Source of the DNA: Thermohalobaculum sp965247385
Lineage (GTDB): Bacteria; Pseudomonadota; Alphaproteobacteria; Rhodobacterales; Rhodobacteraceae
NCBI GenBank assembly: GCA_965247385.1
Contig: CBDFHG010000002.1
Location: 1 to 64,000, forward strand
Length of the DNA: 64,000 nt
Direction of reading: 5' to 3'
A model generated the notes under the pieces. The model made no database searches. It had not been told where the DNA came from and saw only the letters and a program-made list of their open reading frames with translations. A program made the translations under genes and the position numbers. Of the stretch, positions 38,356-47,734 are shown piece after piece (within the stretch, counting starts at the first letter, position 1; each line of letters opens with the position of its first letter).

Positions 38356-38577
38356 CTGTCTTCGTCCCGATCCTGGTTGCGTTTCAGGGGGTTTTGACAA
38401 TCGCGGCGCGTTCCCGCAAGCTTTCAATCCGGTTCGCAGGCAGAGATTTTCCCGAAATGTCCGCGCGCGGGCGCATATCCGCATGGGAAAATCGTGGTAT
38501 TTCCGGGGCTGATCCGCTTCGCTTCGTGGCGCGCATCGATCGCGAGCATTCGGATTTGAAGCAAAGGATGGATCGAG

Positions 38578-39165
38578 ATGGAGATTAATGAGGATACCCT
38601 GGAACTATTGGAAAGACGGCTCGGCGAACGTGTCGAAAAGCGTGCACGCGCACGGCTTGTCGCAATATACGGCCTGGTTGGCAGTGTGATCATGGGAACG
38701 ATTGGTTTTTTCGGATATGATTTGGTCGACGGTGCCCGCTCCAAAGTGGACGCTGCCGTCGAGGAGATCGAGGATGACGCCAAACGCTTTGCGCGGGAGG
38801 CGGTTGCCGACTCGGTGGTCATAGCCGAGGAAGCAACCAAACGCGCCAGTCGTTTGGTGGAGCGGGTTTCGATCCGGCTCGAGATGCAGGACGATTGGCT
38901 TCGCCAACGCGAGCGCGTGCTCAAAAAAAACGAGGAGCGCGTCATCGAGGCCCAGGTAAAAGTTGACGAGATATCCGCAGATATCGAGCGCAGGCTCGGC
39001 GGTATCCTCGAAACGGTTGACGAAATCGAGGGGCAGTTCAACGCGCAAAGCGAACGGTCGAAAGATGTCGCTGGCATCGCCAATGTCGCCGAAGTGGACA
39101 TCGAACTTGAATACAGTTCCGGCGATTTCGCGGTGCTGAAGGCTGTCAGGATAACTGGTGGCTGA
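38578..39165 (+). CDS. Membrane-anchored coiled-coil protein coupled to primase-helicase
   Basis: A 195-residue protein of unknown family. Residues 1-27 are charged; a single membrane helix follows at about 28-50 (LVAIYGLVGSVIMGTIGFFG). A long charged helix, very likely coiled coil, spans about 55-155 (KRFAREAVADSVV, RERVLKKNEERVIEAQVKVD). A short C-terminal segment (VAEVDIELEYSSGDFAVLKA) looks beta-rich. It ends inside the next gene with an 8-base overlap, so the two are co-translated. I infer a membrane tether, sensor or regulator of the primase-helicase; nothing direct shows this. Confidence 0.8.
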   Translation: MEINEDTLELLERRLGERVEKRARARLVAIYGLVGSVIMGTIGFFGYDLVDGARSKVDAAVEEIEDDAKRFAREAVADSVVIAEEATKRASRLVERVSIRLEMQDDWLRQRERVLKKNEERVIEAQVKVDEISADIERRLGGILETVDEIEGQFNAQSERSKDVAGIANVAEVDIELEYSSGDFAVLKAVRITGG

Positions 39166-41614
39166 ACGCAAACGATCCAACGTGGCACCAACTGTCATAG
39201 ACCGGCTGCGGCGAAGGCTTGCCGCGCTTGAGGCTGAGAAACAATCTCTTGAAGCGGATTTGGGGCGACTTGAAGCAGAGCAATCCTCGCAGACACCAGT
39301 TCGCCAAGAACGACCCGTCCTTTCCAATCGTGAAAAGATCGCGGTCTTCAGAAGCCTGTTTCGGGGGCGCGAGGACGTTTTCCCTGTACGCTGGGACAAT
39401 GCTAGGACCGGGAAGTCAGGCTACGCCATTGCCTGCGGGAATGAATGGGTGCGAGGTGTATGCCACAAGCCGCGGATCAAATGCAGTGAATGCGAAAATA
39501 AGGCTTTCCTTCCAGTAACAGACGACACTATCCGGTTTCATCTGTCAGGAAAAGATGCTCGGGGGTACCCGTTCTGTGCAGGCGTTTATCCCATGCTTCA
39601 GGATGAAACCTGCTGGTTTCTGGCTGCTGACTTTGACAAGGAGACTTGGCAGTCAGATATCACAGCATTTGTTCGTACGTGTCGAATTTACGAAGTGCCG
39701 GTTTCTGTTGAACGCTCCCGGTCGGGCAATGGCGGACATGCCTGGATATTTTTTTCAGAACCGGTTTCAGCGGTTAATGCACGTCGGTTTGGAACCTATT
39801 TGCTCAACAAAACCATGGAAGCTCACCCAGAGCTTGGATTTGCATCCTACGATAGGCTCTTTCCTAGTCAGGACACAATGCCCAAGGGTGGGCTTGGAAA
39901 TCTCATTGCCCTGCCATTGCAATTTGTTCCACGACAATCCGGCAACAGCGTGTTTGTAAACGAAAGCTTCGAACCAGTCCCTGATCAGTGGGCATTTCTG
40001 ACGTCCGTAAACCGCGTATATGCCGAAACTCTGAGAACCCTCTTGTCGGACATACCCGGACAGGGGTCTGCTATTGGGCTGCCTTTTCCGGAAAACGACG
40101 AAGAAGAAAGGACACCTTGGGCACTTGCACCATCTCGGAAATCCGAACGACACGCGCTCGCTAATCTCTCTTTGCCAAAGACACTTTCAGTTGTCTTGAG
40201 TGACCAAATCTACATAGCAAAGGAAAAGTTGCCGCCAGCCTTGCACAACGAATTATTACGTCTTGCTGCATTTCAGAACCCAGAGTTCTATCGTGCTCAG
40301 GCAATGCGTCTGTCAACATTCGGCAAACCCCGCATTATTGCTTGCGCTGAAGACTATCCGGATCACATAGCGCTCCCGCGAGGAGTAATCGAAGCCCTGA
40401 GGAATTTCGCGGATGAGTTGGGCATCTCTTTATCTCTCGACGATCAAAGATACGCTGGCAAGCCGATCAAAACCGAGTTCAAAGGAACGCTGACGGACAA
40501 GCAATGCCAGGCGGCAAAAGCGTTGTTGGCCGAGGATACTGGTGTGTTGTCGGCGACAACGGGATTCGGAAAGACTGTTCTGGCGGCGGCGCTGATTGCC
40601 GAACGTGGGGTTAACACACTGATCCTTGTTTATCGCCGCCAATTGCTAGATCAGTGGTTGGCCCGATTGGATGCATTCCTTGACACAAACGTCTTGGCCA
40701 TTGGTCATCTCGGTTCAGGCAAGCGTAAATTGACCGGACAAATCGACGTGGCGCTTATGCAAAGCTTGGTCAAGAAGGGAGAGGTCGATGACCGCGTGGC
40801 GGATTACGGGCAACTGATTGTAGATGAGTGCCATCATGTTTCGGCGGTGAGCTTTGAACTGCTCGCGCGGCGCAGCAAGGCAAAATATGTTCTTGGACTG
40901 ACCGCAACCCCAATCAGAAAGGACGGTCACCACCCGGTGATCTTCATGCAATGCGGCCCTATCCGCTATCGGGTAGATGCAAAGAGTGAAGCCTTGAATC
41001 GGCCCTTTGGGCATTCGTATTTTTCGCGCTCGACCGAGTTTCGATTGCCAATGAGTGAGGAAACGCCACCGATCCAAAGTATCTATCAGATGCTGGCGCG
41101 GGACACCGCAAGAAACGATCTGATCTTCGACGACGTCTTGAGGGCACTCGATGCGGGACGCAGCCCGGTTCTCCTGACTGAACGACGAGAACATGTGTCG
41201 TATTTCACCGAACGTTTCAAAGGCTTCGCCAAAAATATCATTGTTCTTCAAGGTGGTATGGGAACCAAGCAAAGACAGGCAGCCTATTCGGCCCTAAAGG
41301 AAGTGCCTGACAATCAGGAACGGTTACTGATCGCTACTGGACGTTATCTCGGAGAGGGATTTGACGATGCTCGCCTTGATACATTGTTTCTGACCATGCC
41401 GGTATCGTGGAGGGGTACGCTGGCCCAATACGCAGGTCGTCTGCATCGGGAGCACCACGACAAACGTGAAGTTATCGTGGTTGACTATGCCGACTTTTAT
41501 GTACCGGTATTGGTTCGGATGCATCAGAAACGCACCAGCGGATGCAAAACGTTCGGCTACAGCCTCGTTACGTCGTTGCCTTGGGAAACGGAACTCAACA
41601 ACCCTCGCCTATAA
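39158..41614 (+). CDS. TOTE-type archaeo-eukaryotic primase fused to DEAD/DEAH-like helicase
   Basis: An 818-residue protein. Residues 1-50 are a short coiled coil. Residues about 55-300 are an archaeo-eukaryotic-type primase domain of the TOTE conflict-system class: four cysteines Cys93, Cys102, Cys109 and Cys112 (possible zinc site), catalytic DxD Asp158/Asp160 (LAADFDKETW) and His194 (SGNGGHAWIFF). The C-terminal half is a superfamily 2 helicase: ATTGFGKT at 466-473, DECH at 556-559, TAT at 582-584, and QYAGRLHR at 757-764. The GTG start has AGGA seven bases upstream. Base composition is far more A+T-rich than the neighbours (26 G/C of 60 at 40201-40260), pointing to recent transfer. The last residues run into a Tn3 remnant. 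Confidence 0.9.
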   Translation: MAERKRSNVAPTVIDRLRRRLAALEAEKQSLEADLGRLEAEQSSQTPVRQERPVLSNREKIAVFRSLFRGREDVFPVRWDNARTGKSGYAIACGNEWVRGVCHKPRIKCSECENKAFLPVTDDTIRFHLSGKDARGYPFCAGVYPMLQDETCWFLAADFDKETWQSDITAFVRTCRIYEVPVSVERSRSGNGGHAWIFFSEPVSAVNARRFGTYLLNKTMEAHPELGFASYDRLFPSQDTMPKGGLGNLIALPLQFVPRQSGNSVFVNESFEPVPDQWAFLTSVNRVYAETLRTLLSDIPGQGSAIGLPFPENDEEERTPWALAPSRKSERHALANLSLPKTLSVVLSDQIYIAKEKLPPALHNELLRLAAFQNPEFYRAQAMRLSTFGKPRIIACAEDYPDHIALPRGVIEALRNFADELGISLSLDDQRYAGKPIKTEFKGTLTDKQCQAAKALLAEDTGVLSATTGFGKTVLAAALIAERGVNTLILVYRRQLLDQWLARLDAFLDTNVLAIGHLGSGKRKLTGQIDVALMQSLVKKGEVDDRVADYGQLIVDECHHVSAVSFELLARRSKAKYVLGLTATPIRKDGHHPVIFMQCGPIRYRVDAKSEALNRPFGHSYFSRSTEFRLPMSEETPPIQSIYQMLARDTARNDLIFDDVLRALDAGRSPVLLTERREHVSYFTERFKGFAKNIIVLQGGMGTKQRQAAYSALKEVPDNQERLLIATGRYLGEGFDDARLDTLFLTMPVSWRGTLAQYAGRLHREHHDKREVIVVDYADFYVPVLVRMHQKRTSGCKTFGYSLVTSLPWETELNNPRL

Positions 41615-42057
41615 ATACCATGGCACGTGGGACAGTTCGGAGGATGTTGCGCTCTGCCTTGCGTTTGCGAAGCTCTCGCGCGCGGCGCTGCATGTCGGCA
41701 TCAAGCAACCATTCGATGATAAAGAGTGTCCGTTCAACCCGTCCGATTTCACGCAGCGCGATAGCAAGATCATGCTGGCGCGGGTGGGAGGCAAACTTTC
41801 GCAAGAGCTGACTGGGTGGCATGACACCTGCCACCATGGTGGCGGTGCTGCGCAAGACATCGGGCCAGTTCGCGATGATCGTGCCTTCCCTGACCTTACC
41901 GCCAATCAACCCCTTCAATTCCTTCGGGACACTGCCCGGATCAAAGACATACAGACGTTTCGACGGCAAATCCCGAATGCGGGGGATGAATTTATAATCC
42001 AGAAGCGATGTGACAGCAAAGACGTGGTCGGTAAAGCAGCAATTCTCATTATGGCTT
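41595..42057 (-). pseudogene. Tn3-family transposase remnant
   Basis: A reading frame without its own start shows the late part of a Tn3 TnpA: FTDHVFAVTSLLDYKFIPRI, RDLPSKRLYVFDPGSVPKEL, GLIGGKVREGTIIANWPDVL, LLRKFASHPRQHDLAIALRE and IGRVERTLFIIEWLLD. The N-terminal two thirds and the C-terminal end are missing. It overlaps the 3' end of the primase-helicase gene by about 20 bp in convergent orientation, suggesting the cassette arrived on, or was hit by, a Tn3-type element. Confidence 0.85.
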
Positions 42058-42120
42058 GATTTTCAGCGATGATCTTCTGTTTTTTCATTTTTGTGTTGTG
42101 TTGATGCTTGTGCGGGTGCT

Positions 42121-42441
42121 TTAGCGCAGTTTTGGTTCCGGCGGCGGTTCGCCGGTTATCATCGTGCGGATGAGCGCGTCCCAGTCGGTGAACAGGTGAT
42201 ATCTGGTGATGCTCCGCAGGTCCTCGAAGAACCGCCGTCGCGCGCCGAACGCTTCACGTGCCTCATGCCAGCGCTTGGCCACCAGGTCACAGACCGTGTG
42301 GAACGCGAAGGCGAGCAGGTTCATGGTTATGAGAAGGCTGGCCAAGTGTTCCTTGCCATGGCCGAAATTGTGCTCCAGATGGTAACCCCTGGTCTTCAGG
42401 GTATTGAAAGTTTCGTTCTCGATCTTCCAGCGCGCCCGCAC
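42121..42441 (-). pseudogene. Transposase C-terminal fragment (family unassigned)
   Basis: A 106-residue frame with a transposase-like ending: RARWKIENETFNTLKTRGYH, LEHNFGHGKEHLASLLITMN and LLAFAFHTVCDLVAKRWHEA. The first residues are the conserved E-containing helix of a DDE domain, and everything before it is gone. It directly abuts the truncated HD-domain gene in opposite orientation near 42435. I cannot place it in a named IS family with certainty. Confidence 0.7.
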
Positions 42442-42841
42442 CGACCACGGCTACTGGACCGCGCAACTGATGGAACCCTATGTCCACCCGCAGATCGCCT
42501 TCGCCATCCGCTACCACCAGGCGCTGCGGTTCTTCTCCGACCCGGAGGCCGGTTACGAGTATCCGCCAAACTACCTGAAATGGTTTGGCCAGGATTACGT
42601 GCCGCCCGCCTACATCCAGCGCGACTATGAATACGCCAAGGCCCACAAATGGTACATGGCGGCCCGCCAGGTCACCCTGAACGACCTCTACGCCTTCGAC
42701 CCGGGCGCCAACCCGAAGATCGAGGATTTCGAGGACATCATCGCAAGTGAGTTCCACCAGCCACTCGAGGGCCTCGGCTTCGACCGAAGCCCGGTCGCCC
42801 ACAAGTGGCGCACGATGATCTGGCCGGTTAATTTTTTATGA
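42435..42841 (+). pseudogene. HD-domain phosphohydrolase-like protein, N-terminus lost
   Basis: About 135 residues remain: RTDHGYWTAQLMEPYVHPQI, IRYHQALRFFSDPEAGYEYP, YLKWFGQDYVPPAYIQRDYE and FDRSPVAHKWRTMIWP, resembling the C-terminal half of an HD-superfamily protein found in many alphaproteobacteria. The N-terminal half, with most of the HD metal ligands, has been replaced by the transposase fragment. No start codon or ribosome binding site remains in front of the conserved part. Confidence 0.7.
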
Positions 42842-43152
42842 GGGCCGCCCAACTCACCCCTTCGGCATCAACCACAGCCGGGCCGTCCCGGGCGCGACCC
42901 GAGGCCTCCTGATCCCGCGGAAAGGAGGTCCCGGGTCAAGCCCGGGATACGGCATGGGCGCGCTTGTTCATCCCCACTATCGCTCAGGGTCCAATGTAGT
43001 CGCTCCCGAGGGATAATTCTTATGTTCAGGTCGCGCAACTGCTGCGCCGCCGTCTCGTTCGGGGTCCGAATTCAACCCGAAGGACCCGGGAAACAGACAC
43101 TACCGAACCACTACCAAAACACCACCAAAGGATTTCGGATTTCGGGGGCAAT
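42842..43152. other. Gene-free gap holding dispersed palindrome copy 4
   Basis: The 311 bp between the HD relic and aspS contain the fourth copy of the palindrome family at 42880-42953 (right arm aggaggtcccgggtcaagcc intact, left arm mutated: cgggcgcgacccgaggcctc). The remaining 200 bp, including the low-complexity accactaccaaaacaccacc near 43107, show no gene or clear regulatory site. Confidence 0.8.
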
Positions 43153-44931
43153 TCACCCCTGCGGAATCAACCGCAGACCAAGGTCGCGCATCTGCTCAGT
43201 CGTCGCCTCCGAGGGCGCCCGCATCATCAGATCCTCGGCCCGCTGGTTCATCGGGAACATGATGACCTCGCGGATGTTCTCTGCCCCCGCCAGCAGCATG
43301 ACGATGCGGTCGATCCCCGGCGCGATGCCGCCATGGGGGGGCGCGCCGAAGCGGAAGGCGTTCAACATGCCGCCGAAGTTTTCTTCAACGAATTCAGGGC
43401 CGTGTCCGGCGATCTCGAATGCCTTGTACATGATCTCGGGCTTATGGTTCCGGATCGCGCCCGAGCTGAGTTCAACCCCGTTGCAGACGATATCGTACTG
43501 CCAGCCCAACACCTCCAGCGGGTCCTGGCTCTCCAACGCCTCCAGCCCGCCCTGGGGCATCGAGAACGGGTTGTGCGAGAAGTCGATCTTCTTTTCCTCC
43601 TCGTCCCACTCGAACAGGGGGAAGTCTACGATCCAGCAAAAATCAAAGCGATCCTTGGAGGTTACGCCAAGCTCCTCACCAATAACACTACGCGCCTTGC
43701 CCGCCACATCGACGAACGAAGACGGCTTTCCGGCGAGGAAGAATGCTGCATCCCCGACCCCCAACCCAAGCTGTTGACGGATCGCCTCGGTGCGTTCGGG
43801 CCCAATATTCTTGGCCAGCGGCCCGGCCGCCTCCATGCCATCCGCTCCCTCGCGCCAGAAGATGTACCCCATCCCCGGCAGACCCTCCTTCTGGGCAAAG
43901 GAATTCATCCGGTCGCAGAACTTGCGCGACCCACCAGCCGGCGCGGGAATAGCCCGGATCTCGTTGCCTGGCTTCTCCAGCATTGCGGCAAAAATCTTGA
44001 ACCCGGACCCGGCGAAATGATCGCTAACCAACTGCATTTCAATCGGATTTCGCAGATCCGGCTTGTCGGTGCCGTATTTCAGCATCGCGTCCTTGTAGGC
44101 GATACGCGGGAACTCCGGCGTCACCGGCCGGCCCCCGGAGAACTCCTCGAACACCCCCCGCATCACCGGCTCGATGGCCTGGAACACGTCATCCTGAGTG
44201 ACGAAGCTCATCTCCATGTCGAGCTGATAAAACTCGCCCGGCGAGCGGTCGGCGCGCGGGTCCTCGTCGCGAAAGCACGGCGCAATCTGGAAATAGCGGT
44301 CGAAGCCCGCAACCATGATCAGCTGCTTGAACTGTTGCGGTGCCTGGGGCAGGGCGTAGAACTTGCCCGGATGCAGCCGCGAGGGCACCAGGAAGTCGCG
44401 CGCGCCCTCGGGGCTCGAAGCGGTCAGGATCGGCGTTTGGAACTCCATAAACCCCTGATCCACCATACGGTTACGGATCGACGAGATTACCTTCGAGCGC
44501 AGCACGATGTTGTTGTGCAACCCCTCGCGGCGCAGGTCGATGAAGCGGTATTTCAGTCGGGTCTCTTCCGGGTAATCCGATTCGCCAAAGACCGCCAAGG
44601 GCAGTTCCTCTGCCGCGCTCAGCACCTCGATTTCACGAACGAAAACCTCGACCTCGCCGGTTGCCAGCTTCGGGTTCACCAGCTCAGGTTCGCGCGCCTT
44701 GACCTCGCCATCGATGCGGATCACCCATTCCGAACGTACCTTCTCGACATCACCGAAGGCGGCGCTGTCCGGGTCGGCCAGCACCTGAGTGATGCCGTAA
44801 TGGTCGCGCAGATCGATGAACAGAATGCCGCCGTGGTCGCGCACCCGATGCACCCAACCCGACAGGCGGACCGTCTGGCCCACATGGCTGCTGTTCAGTC
44901 CGGCACAGGTATGGCTGCGGTAGGCGTGCAT
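43153..44931 (-). CDS. aspS: Aspartate--tRNA ligase
   Basis: Class IIb synthetase, 592 residues, of the bacterial type. An N-terminal OB-fold anticodon-binding domain (VRLSGWVHRVRDHGGILFID) is followed by motif 2 with RDEDPRADRSPGEFYQLDME, the bacterial GAD insert and motif 3 GGIAPGIDRIVMLL. The ATG at 44931 follows GAAGGA and matches the family start; a longer frame to 45033 is not supported. Many alphaproteobacterial AspRS also charge tRNA-Asn; this cannot be decided here. Confidence 0.97.
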   Translation of the reverse strand: MHAYRSHTCAGLNSSHVGQTVRLSGWVHRVRDHGGILFIDLRDHYGITQVLADPDSAAFGDVEKVRSEWVIRIDGEVKAREPELVNPKLATGEVEVFVREIEVLSAAEELPLAVFGESDYPEETRLKYRFIDLRREGLHNNIVLRSKVISSIRNRMVDQGFMEFQTPILTASSPEGARDFLVPSRLHPGKFYALPQAPQQFKQLIMVAGFDRYFQIAPCFRDEDPRADRSPGEFYQLDMEMSFVTQDDVFQAIEPVMRGVFEEFSGGRPVTPEFPRIAYKDAMLKYGTDKPDLRNPIEMQLVSDHFAGSGFKIFAAMLEKPGNEIRAIPAPAGGSRKFCDRMNSFAQKEGLPGMGYIFWREGADGMEAAGPLAKNIGPERTEAIRQQLGLGVGDAAFFLAGKPSSFVDVAGKARSVIGEELGVTSKDRFDFCWIVDFPLFEWDEEEKKIDFSHNPFSMPQGGLEALESQDPLEVLGWQYDIVCNGVELSSGAIRNHKPEIMYKAFEIAGHGPEFVEENFGGMLNAFRFGAPPHGGIAPGIDRIVMLLAGAENIREVIMFPMNQRAEDLMMRAPSEATTEQMRDLGLRLIPQG

Positions 44932-45090
44932 GGCGTGTCCTTCACAGCTCGGCGAAATTCGGCGCGCGCGCGCCCTGATCCGGTGCCGGGATAGACTGGT
45001 TTCAGGCCCGTGTGTCAAGGGGACGGGCTGCAAGGGCGCGGCGGTTTCCCGTCGCGCCCCGTTATCTTTCAGCTCAGAATTTTTGCGGAA

Positions 45091-45729
45091 TTATCCCTGC
45101 GTTGCCGGGGTGACCTGCAACTCGACCCGCCGGTTCTCCTGCCGCCCTGACACAGTGGCGTTCGAAGCGATCGGCTGGGTTTCGCCCATGCCGTAGGCTG
45201 CGATCCGCGCCGGTTCGACGCCGCGACTGCGGAAATGATTCGAGACCGACCCCGCCCGGCGCTCGGACAGCGCTTGGTTATAGGCATCCGAGCCGGTGCT
45301 GTCGGTATGGCCGATCACGTCCAGATAGCTTTGGGGATAGCGGTTCAGGGTTGCGCTGACATCGTCCAGCGTGTGGTAGAAGCCGGGCCGGATCGCGGCA
45401 GAATCGATATCGAAGGTCACATTCGCCGGGAAGCTGACCATCAGCGTATCGCCGTCGCGGTAGACCTCGGCGCCGGAGCCCTCGACCGATCTCAGAAGAT
45501 CGCGCTCCTGGTCGTCCAGATACCGGCCCACGGCCGCGCCTGCCAGCAGGCCGACCCCGGCACCGATCAGCGCGTTGCGCCGGTCGTCGCCGCCAAACAG
45601 GGTGCCGATCGCGGCGCCCCCAAGCGCGCCGATAAGTGCGCCGCCGGTCGTGTTTGGATTATCCCGCACGGTCTGACAACCGACGAACAGGCTGCTACAG
45701 ACGGTGACAATGATAGCTTTTCTCAACAT
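45091..45729 (-). CDS. OmpA-family lipoprotein with glycine zipper
   Basis: A 212-residue outer-membrane lipoprotein. The signal peptide ends at the lipobox FVGC (Cys18). Residues about 28-70 form a glycine zipper (GGALIGALGGAAIGTLFGG, LIGAGVGLLAGAAVGRYL). The C-terminal OmpA domain binds peptidoglycan (LDVIGHTDSTGSDAYNQALS, ERRAGSV, GRQENRRVEL). This is the common Pal/YiaD-like plan. It is transcribed alone. Confidence 0.93.
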   Translation of the reverse strand: MLRKAIIVTVCSSLFVGCQTVRDNPNTTGGALIGALGGAAIGTLFGGDDRRNALIGAGVGLLAGAAVGRYLDDQERDLLRSVEGSGAEVYRDGDTLMVSFPANVTFDIDSAAIRPGFYHTLDDVSATLNRYPQSYLDVIGHTDSTGSDAYNQALSERRAGSVSNHFRSRGVEPARIAAYGMGETQPIASNATVSGRQENRRVELQVTPATQG

Positions 45730-46095
45730 GGCTTTTTCCTCTGGTGCCCAAGTTCAAGGTGTTTAACGCGGTTCCACCGTCGGTCCGTCTTCGGACGCGC
45801 CCGGCCCGGAATCATCCTGCATCAAGTAGCAAACTGCCCCTGACCGGACGTCGGGTCCAGTGCCGCGTTGATGACTTCGGTGGCTAGGGCCGGGGCAGGG
45901 GTCGAACCCCCGCCTCCATGATTCGCCAACCCAACGCCGGATCTGCGTCCAGCCCTGTAGAAAACTGCCAGGAACGGCACTGGGCAGAAAAATTCTGCCG
46001 AACCTCGGCCTTTTCGCCACGAAACCACACTAAACCGCCCCGACGCGGCAACGAATCCGCGACAGCCCCCGGTTCACTCGTTAAACACTCGCGCC
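45730..46095. other. Gene-free gap between OmpA lipoprotein and rnd
   Basis: 366 bp with no convincing gene. On the minus strand near 45890-45912 there is a GC-rich stem-loop with a TTCGA loop resembling a tRNA T-arm, and an outer 8-bp pairing can be drawn, but the middle is too short for a tRNA. A short minus-strand frame reads NHGGGGSTPAPALATEVINA, recalling the tail of some penicillin-binding proteins, but is too short to call. Confidence 0.5.
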
Positions 46096-47271
46096 ATGAA
46101 TGTAATCACCACCACCGATGCACTGGCCCGGCTGACCAACGAATATGCCAAGGCCCCCTTCGTCACCGTCGATACCGAATTCATGCGTGAGCGGACCTAT
46201 TGGCCGCAGCTCTGCCTGATCCAGCTTGCCCGCCCCGCAGATGGCGGCGGAAACGGAGACTGGGACGCGGTCATTGTCGATCCGCTCGCCGACGGCATCG
46301 ACCTAGCCCCGCTGTTCGAATTGATGACGAACCAGAAAGTGGTCAAAGTTTTCCACGCGGCGCGGCAGGATGTGGAAATCTTCCACAATCTCGGCGGGTT
46401 GATCCCGACGCCGATGTTCGACACCCAGGTCGCGGCGATGGTCTGCGGCTATGGCGATCAGGTAAGTTACGAGACACTGGTACGCCGCATCTCCAAGGCC
46501 GATCTGGACAAGAGCTCGCGTTTCACCGATTGGTCGCGCCGCCCACTCAGCCAGAAGCAACTCGACTATGCGCTGGGCGACGTCACCCATCTCCGCCAGA
46601 TCTACCTGACCCTGGCGGACAGGCTGCGCGAGACCGGTCGCGGTCATTGGGTGGCCGAGGAAATGGCCATTTTGACCACCCCCACGACCTATTTCACCGA
46701 ACCCAGCGAGGCCTGGCGCAGGATCAAGGCGCGCAGCCACAGCCCGAAATACCTCGCGGTGGTCCGCGCGCTGGCCCAATGGCGCGAGACCTCGGCGCAG
46801 ACCCGCGACATGCCGCGCTCACGCATTCTCAAAGATGACGCCCTGCTGGAAATCGCCACTGCCCGGCCAAAATCCGCCGAGGAACTCGGCAAGCTGCGCC
46901 TGGTTCAGCGCGAGGCGCGCCGCCCCGAAGTGGCCAGTGCAATCGTCGCCGCGGTCGCCGCCGGCGAGAAGTGCCCACCGGACGACCGGCCGACCCTGCC
47001 GCCGCCACCGCTCCGCCGCAAGGGCTCGGCGGCCGTCGCCGACATGCTGCGGGTCTTGCTCAAGGCCCGGGCCGAGAAACTCGGTGTCGCCTCGAAACTG
47101 ATCGCATCGAGCGCCAATCTCGACGCGCTGGCGGGTGAGGACGATCCGGATCTTCCGGCCCTGAAGGGCTGGCGGCGCGAGGTTTTCGGTGACGATGCGC
47201 TGCGCGTCATCTCAGGCGAACTCGCGCTGGTCGCCCGCCCGGGGGGCGTCGAGTTGATCGAGGTCGATTGA
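46096..47271 (+). CDS. rnd: Ribonuclease D
   Basis: 3'-5' exonuclease trimming tRNA and other stable RNA precursors, 391 residues. The DEDD catalytic set starts with Asp26 and Glu28 (VDTEFMRERTYWPQ), then FHAARQDVEIF, and ends with LDYALGDVTHL. HRDC-type helical domains follow (about 210-370). Its TGA stop lies inside the 8-bp target duplication of the adjacent IS66, so the IS landed exactly at the gene end without damaging it. Confidence 0.96.
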   Translation: MNVITTTDALARLTNEYAKAPFVTVDTEFMRERTYWPQLCLIQLARPADGGGNGDWDAVIVDPLADGIDLAPLFELMTNQKVVKVFHAARQDVEIFHNLGGLIPTPMFDTQVAAMVCGYGDQVSYETLVRRISKADLDKSSRFTDWSRRPLSQKQLDYALGDVTHLRQIYLTLADRLRETGRGHWVAEEMAILTTPTTYFTEPSEAWRRIKARSHSPKYLAVVRALAQWRETSAQTRDMPRSRILKDDALLEIATARPKSAEELGKLRLVQREARRPEVASAIVAAVAAGEKCPPDDRPTLPPPPLRRKGSAAVADMLRVLLKARAEKLGVASKLIASSANLDALAGEDDPDLPALKGWRREVFGDDALRVISGELALVARPGGVELIEVD

Positions 47272-47371
47272 GCGTAACCGTCCGGTCTCCCCGCCCTTGA
47301 AGGGTTTGTGATTGGCGTGCGAGTCTTCGCGTGATCGCGGGCGATAATGTCCGTTTGAATTACGAGGACAC

Positions 47372-47734
47372 TTGAACTTGATGGATCATCGTAGAGGCAA
47401 TCGGCGGAGCTACTCGAATGCGTTCAAGCGCCGTGTTGTGGCCGAGGCGCTTGAGCCTGGGGCTTCGGTTGCGTCGGTGGCGCGCCATCACGGGCTGAGC
47501 GCGACCATGGTGTTCGCGTGGCGTCGTGATCCGCGGTTTGGGCCAGGTGGTGATGGGGTGTTTTTCCTGCCTGTCGAGGTGATGTCGACTGCGATCACCG
47601 CCGCGCCGGAGCCGATCAGCCCTGTCAGCGACGGTCGGATCGAGATTGCCCTTGCATCGGGCCATCGTCTGACGCTCAGCGGTGCCTTTGATCCGGACAT
47701 GGTGGTGCTGTTGGCGCGAGGTCTGAGCGCATGA
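47372..47734 (+). CDS. tnpA: IS66 accessory protein TnpA (helix-turn-helix)
   Basis: First gene of IS66 copy 3, 120 residues from a TTG at 47372 or 117 from the ATG at 47381; GAGGA lies about five bases before the TTG. The protein reads the same as copy 1 in the HTH region and in GRIEIALASGHRLTLSGAF. It is intact. Confidence 0.94.
   Translation: MNLMDHRRGNRRSYSNAFKRRVVAEALEPGASVASVARHHGLSATMVFAWRRDPRFGPGGDGVFFLPVEVMSTAITAAPEPISPVSDGRIEIALASGHRLTLSGAFDPDMVVLLARGLSA

Noticed and set aside
45822..45960. Minus-strand peptide NHGGGGSTPAPALATEVINA resembling a penicillin-binding-protein tail
   Set aside because: Fewer than 35 residues match loosely and nothing upstream resembles a transpeptidase; chance cannot be excluded.
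45860..45975. A tRNA- or tmRNA-like fold on the minus strand (TTCGA loop, 8-bp outer stem)
   Set aside because: Only about 34 bases are available for D and anticodon arms, the T-stem has a mismatch in the canonical register, no CCA follows, and no tag-peptide region is present nearby.
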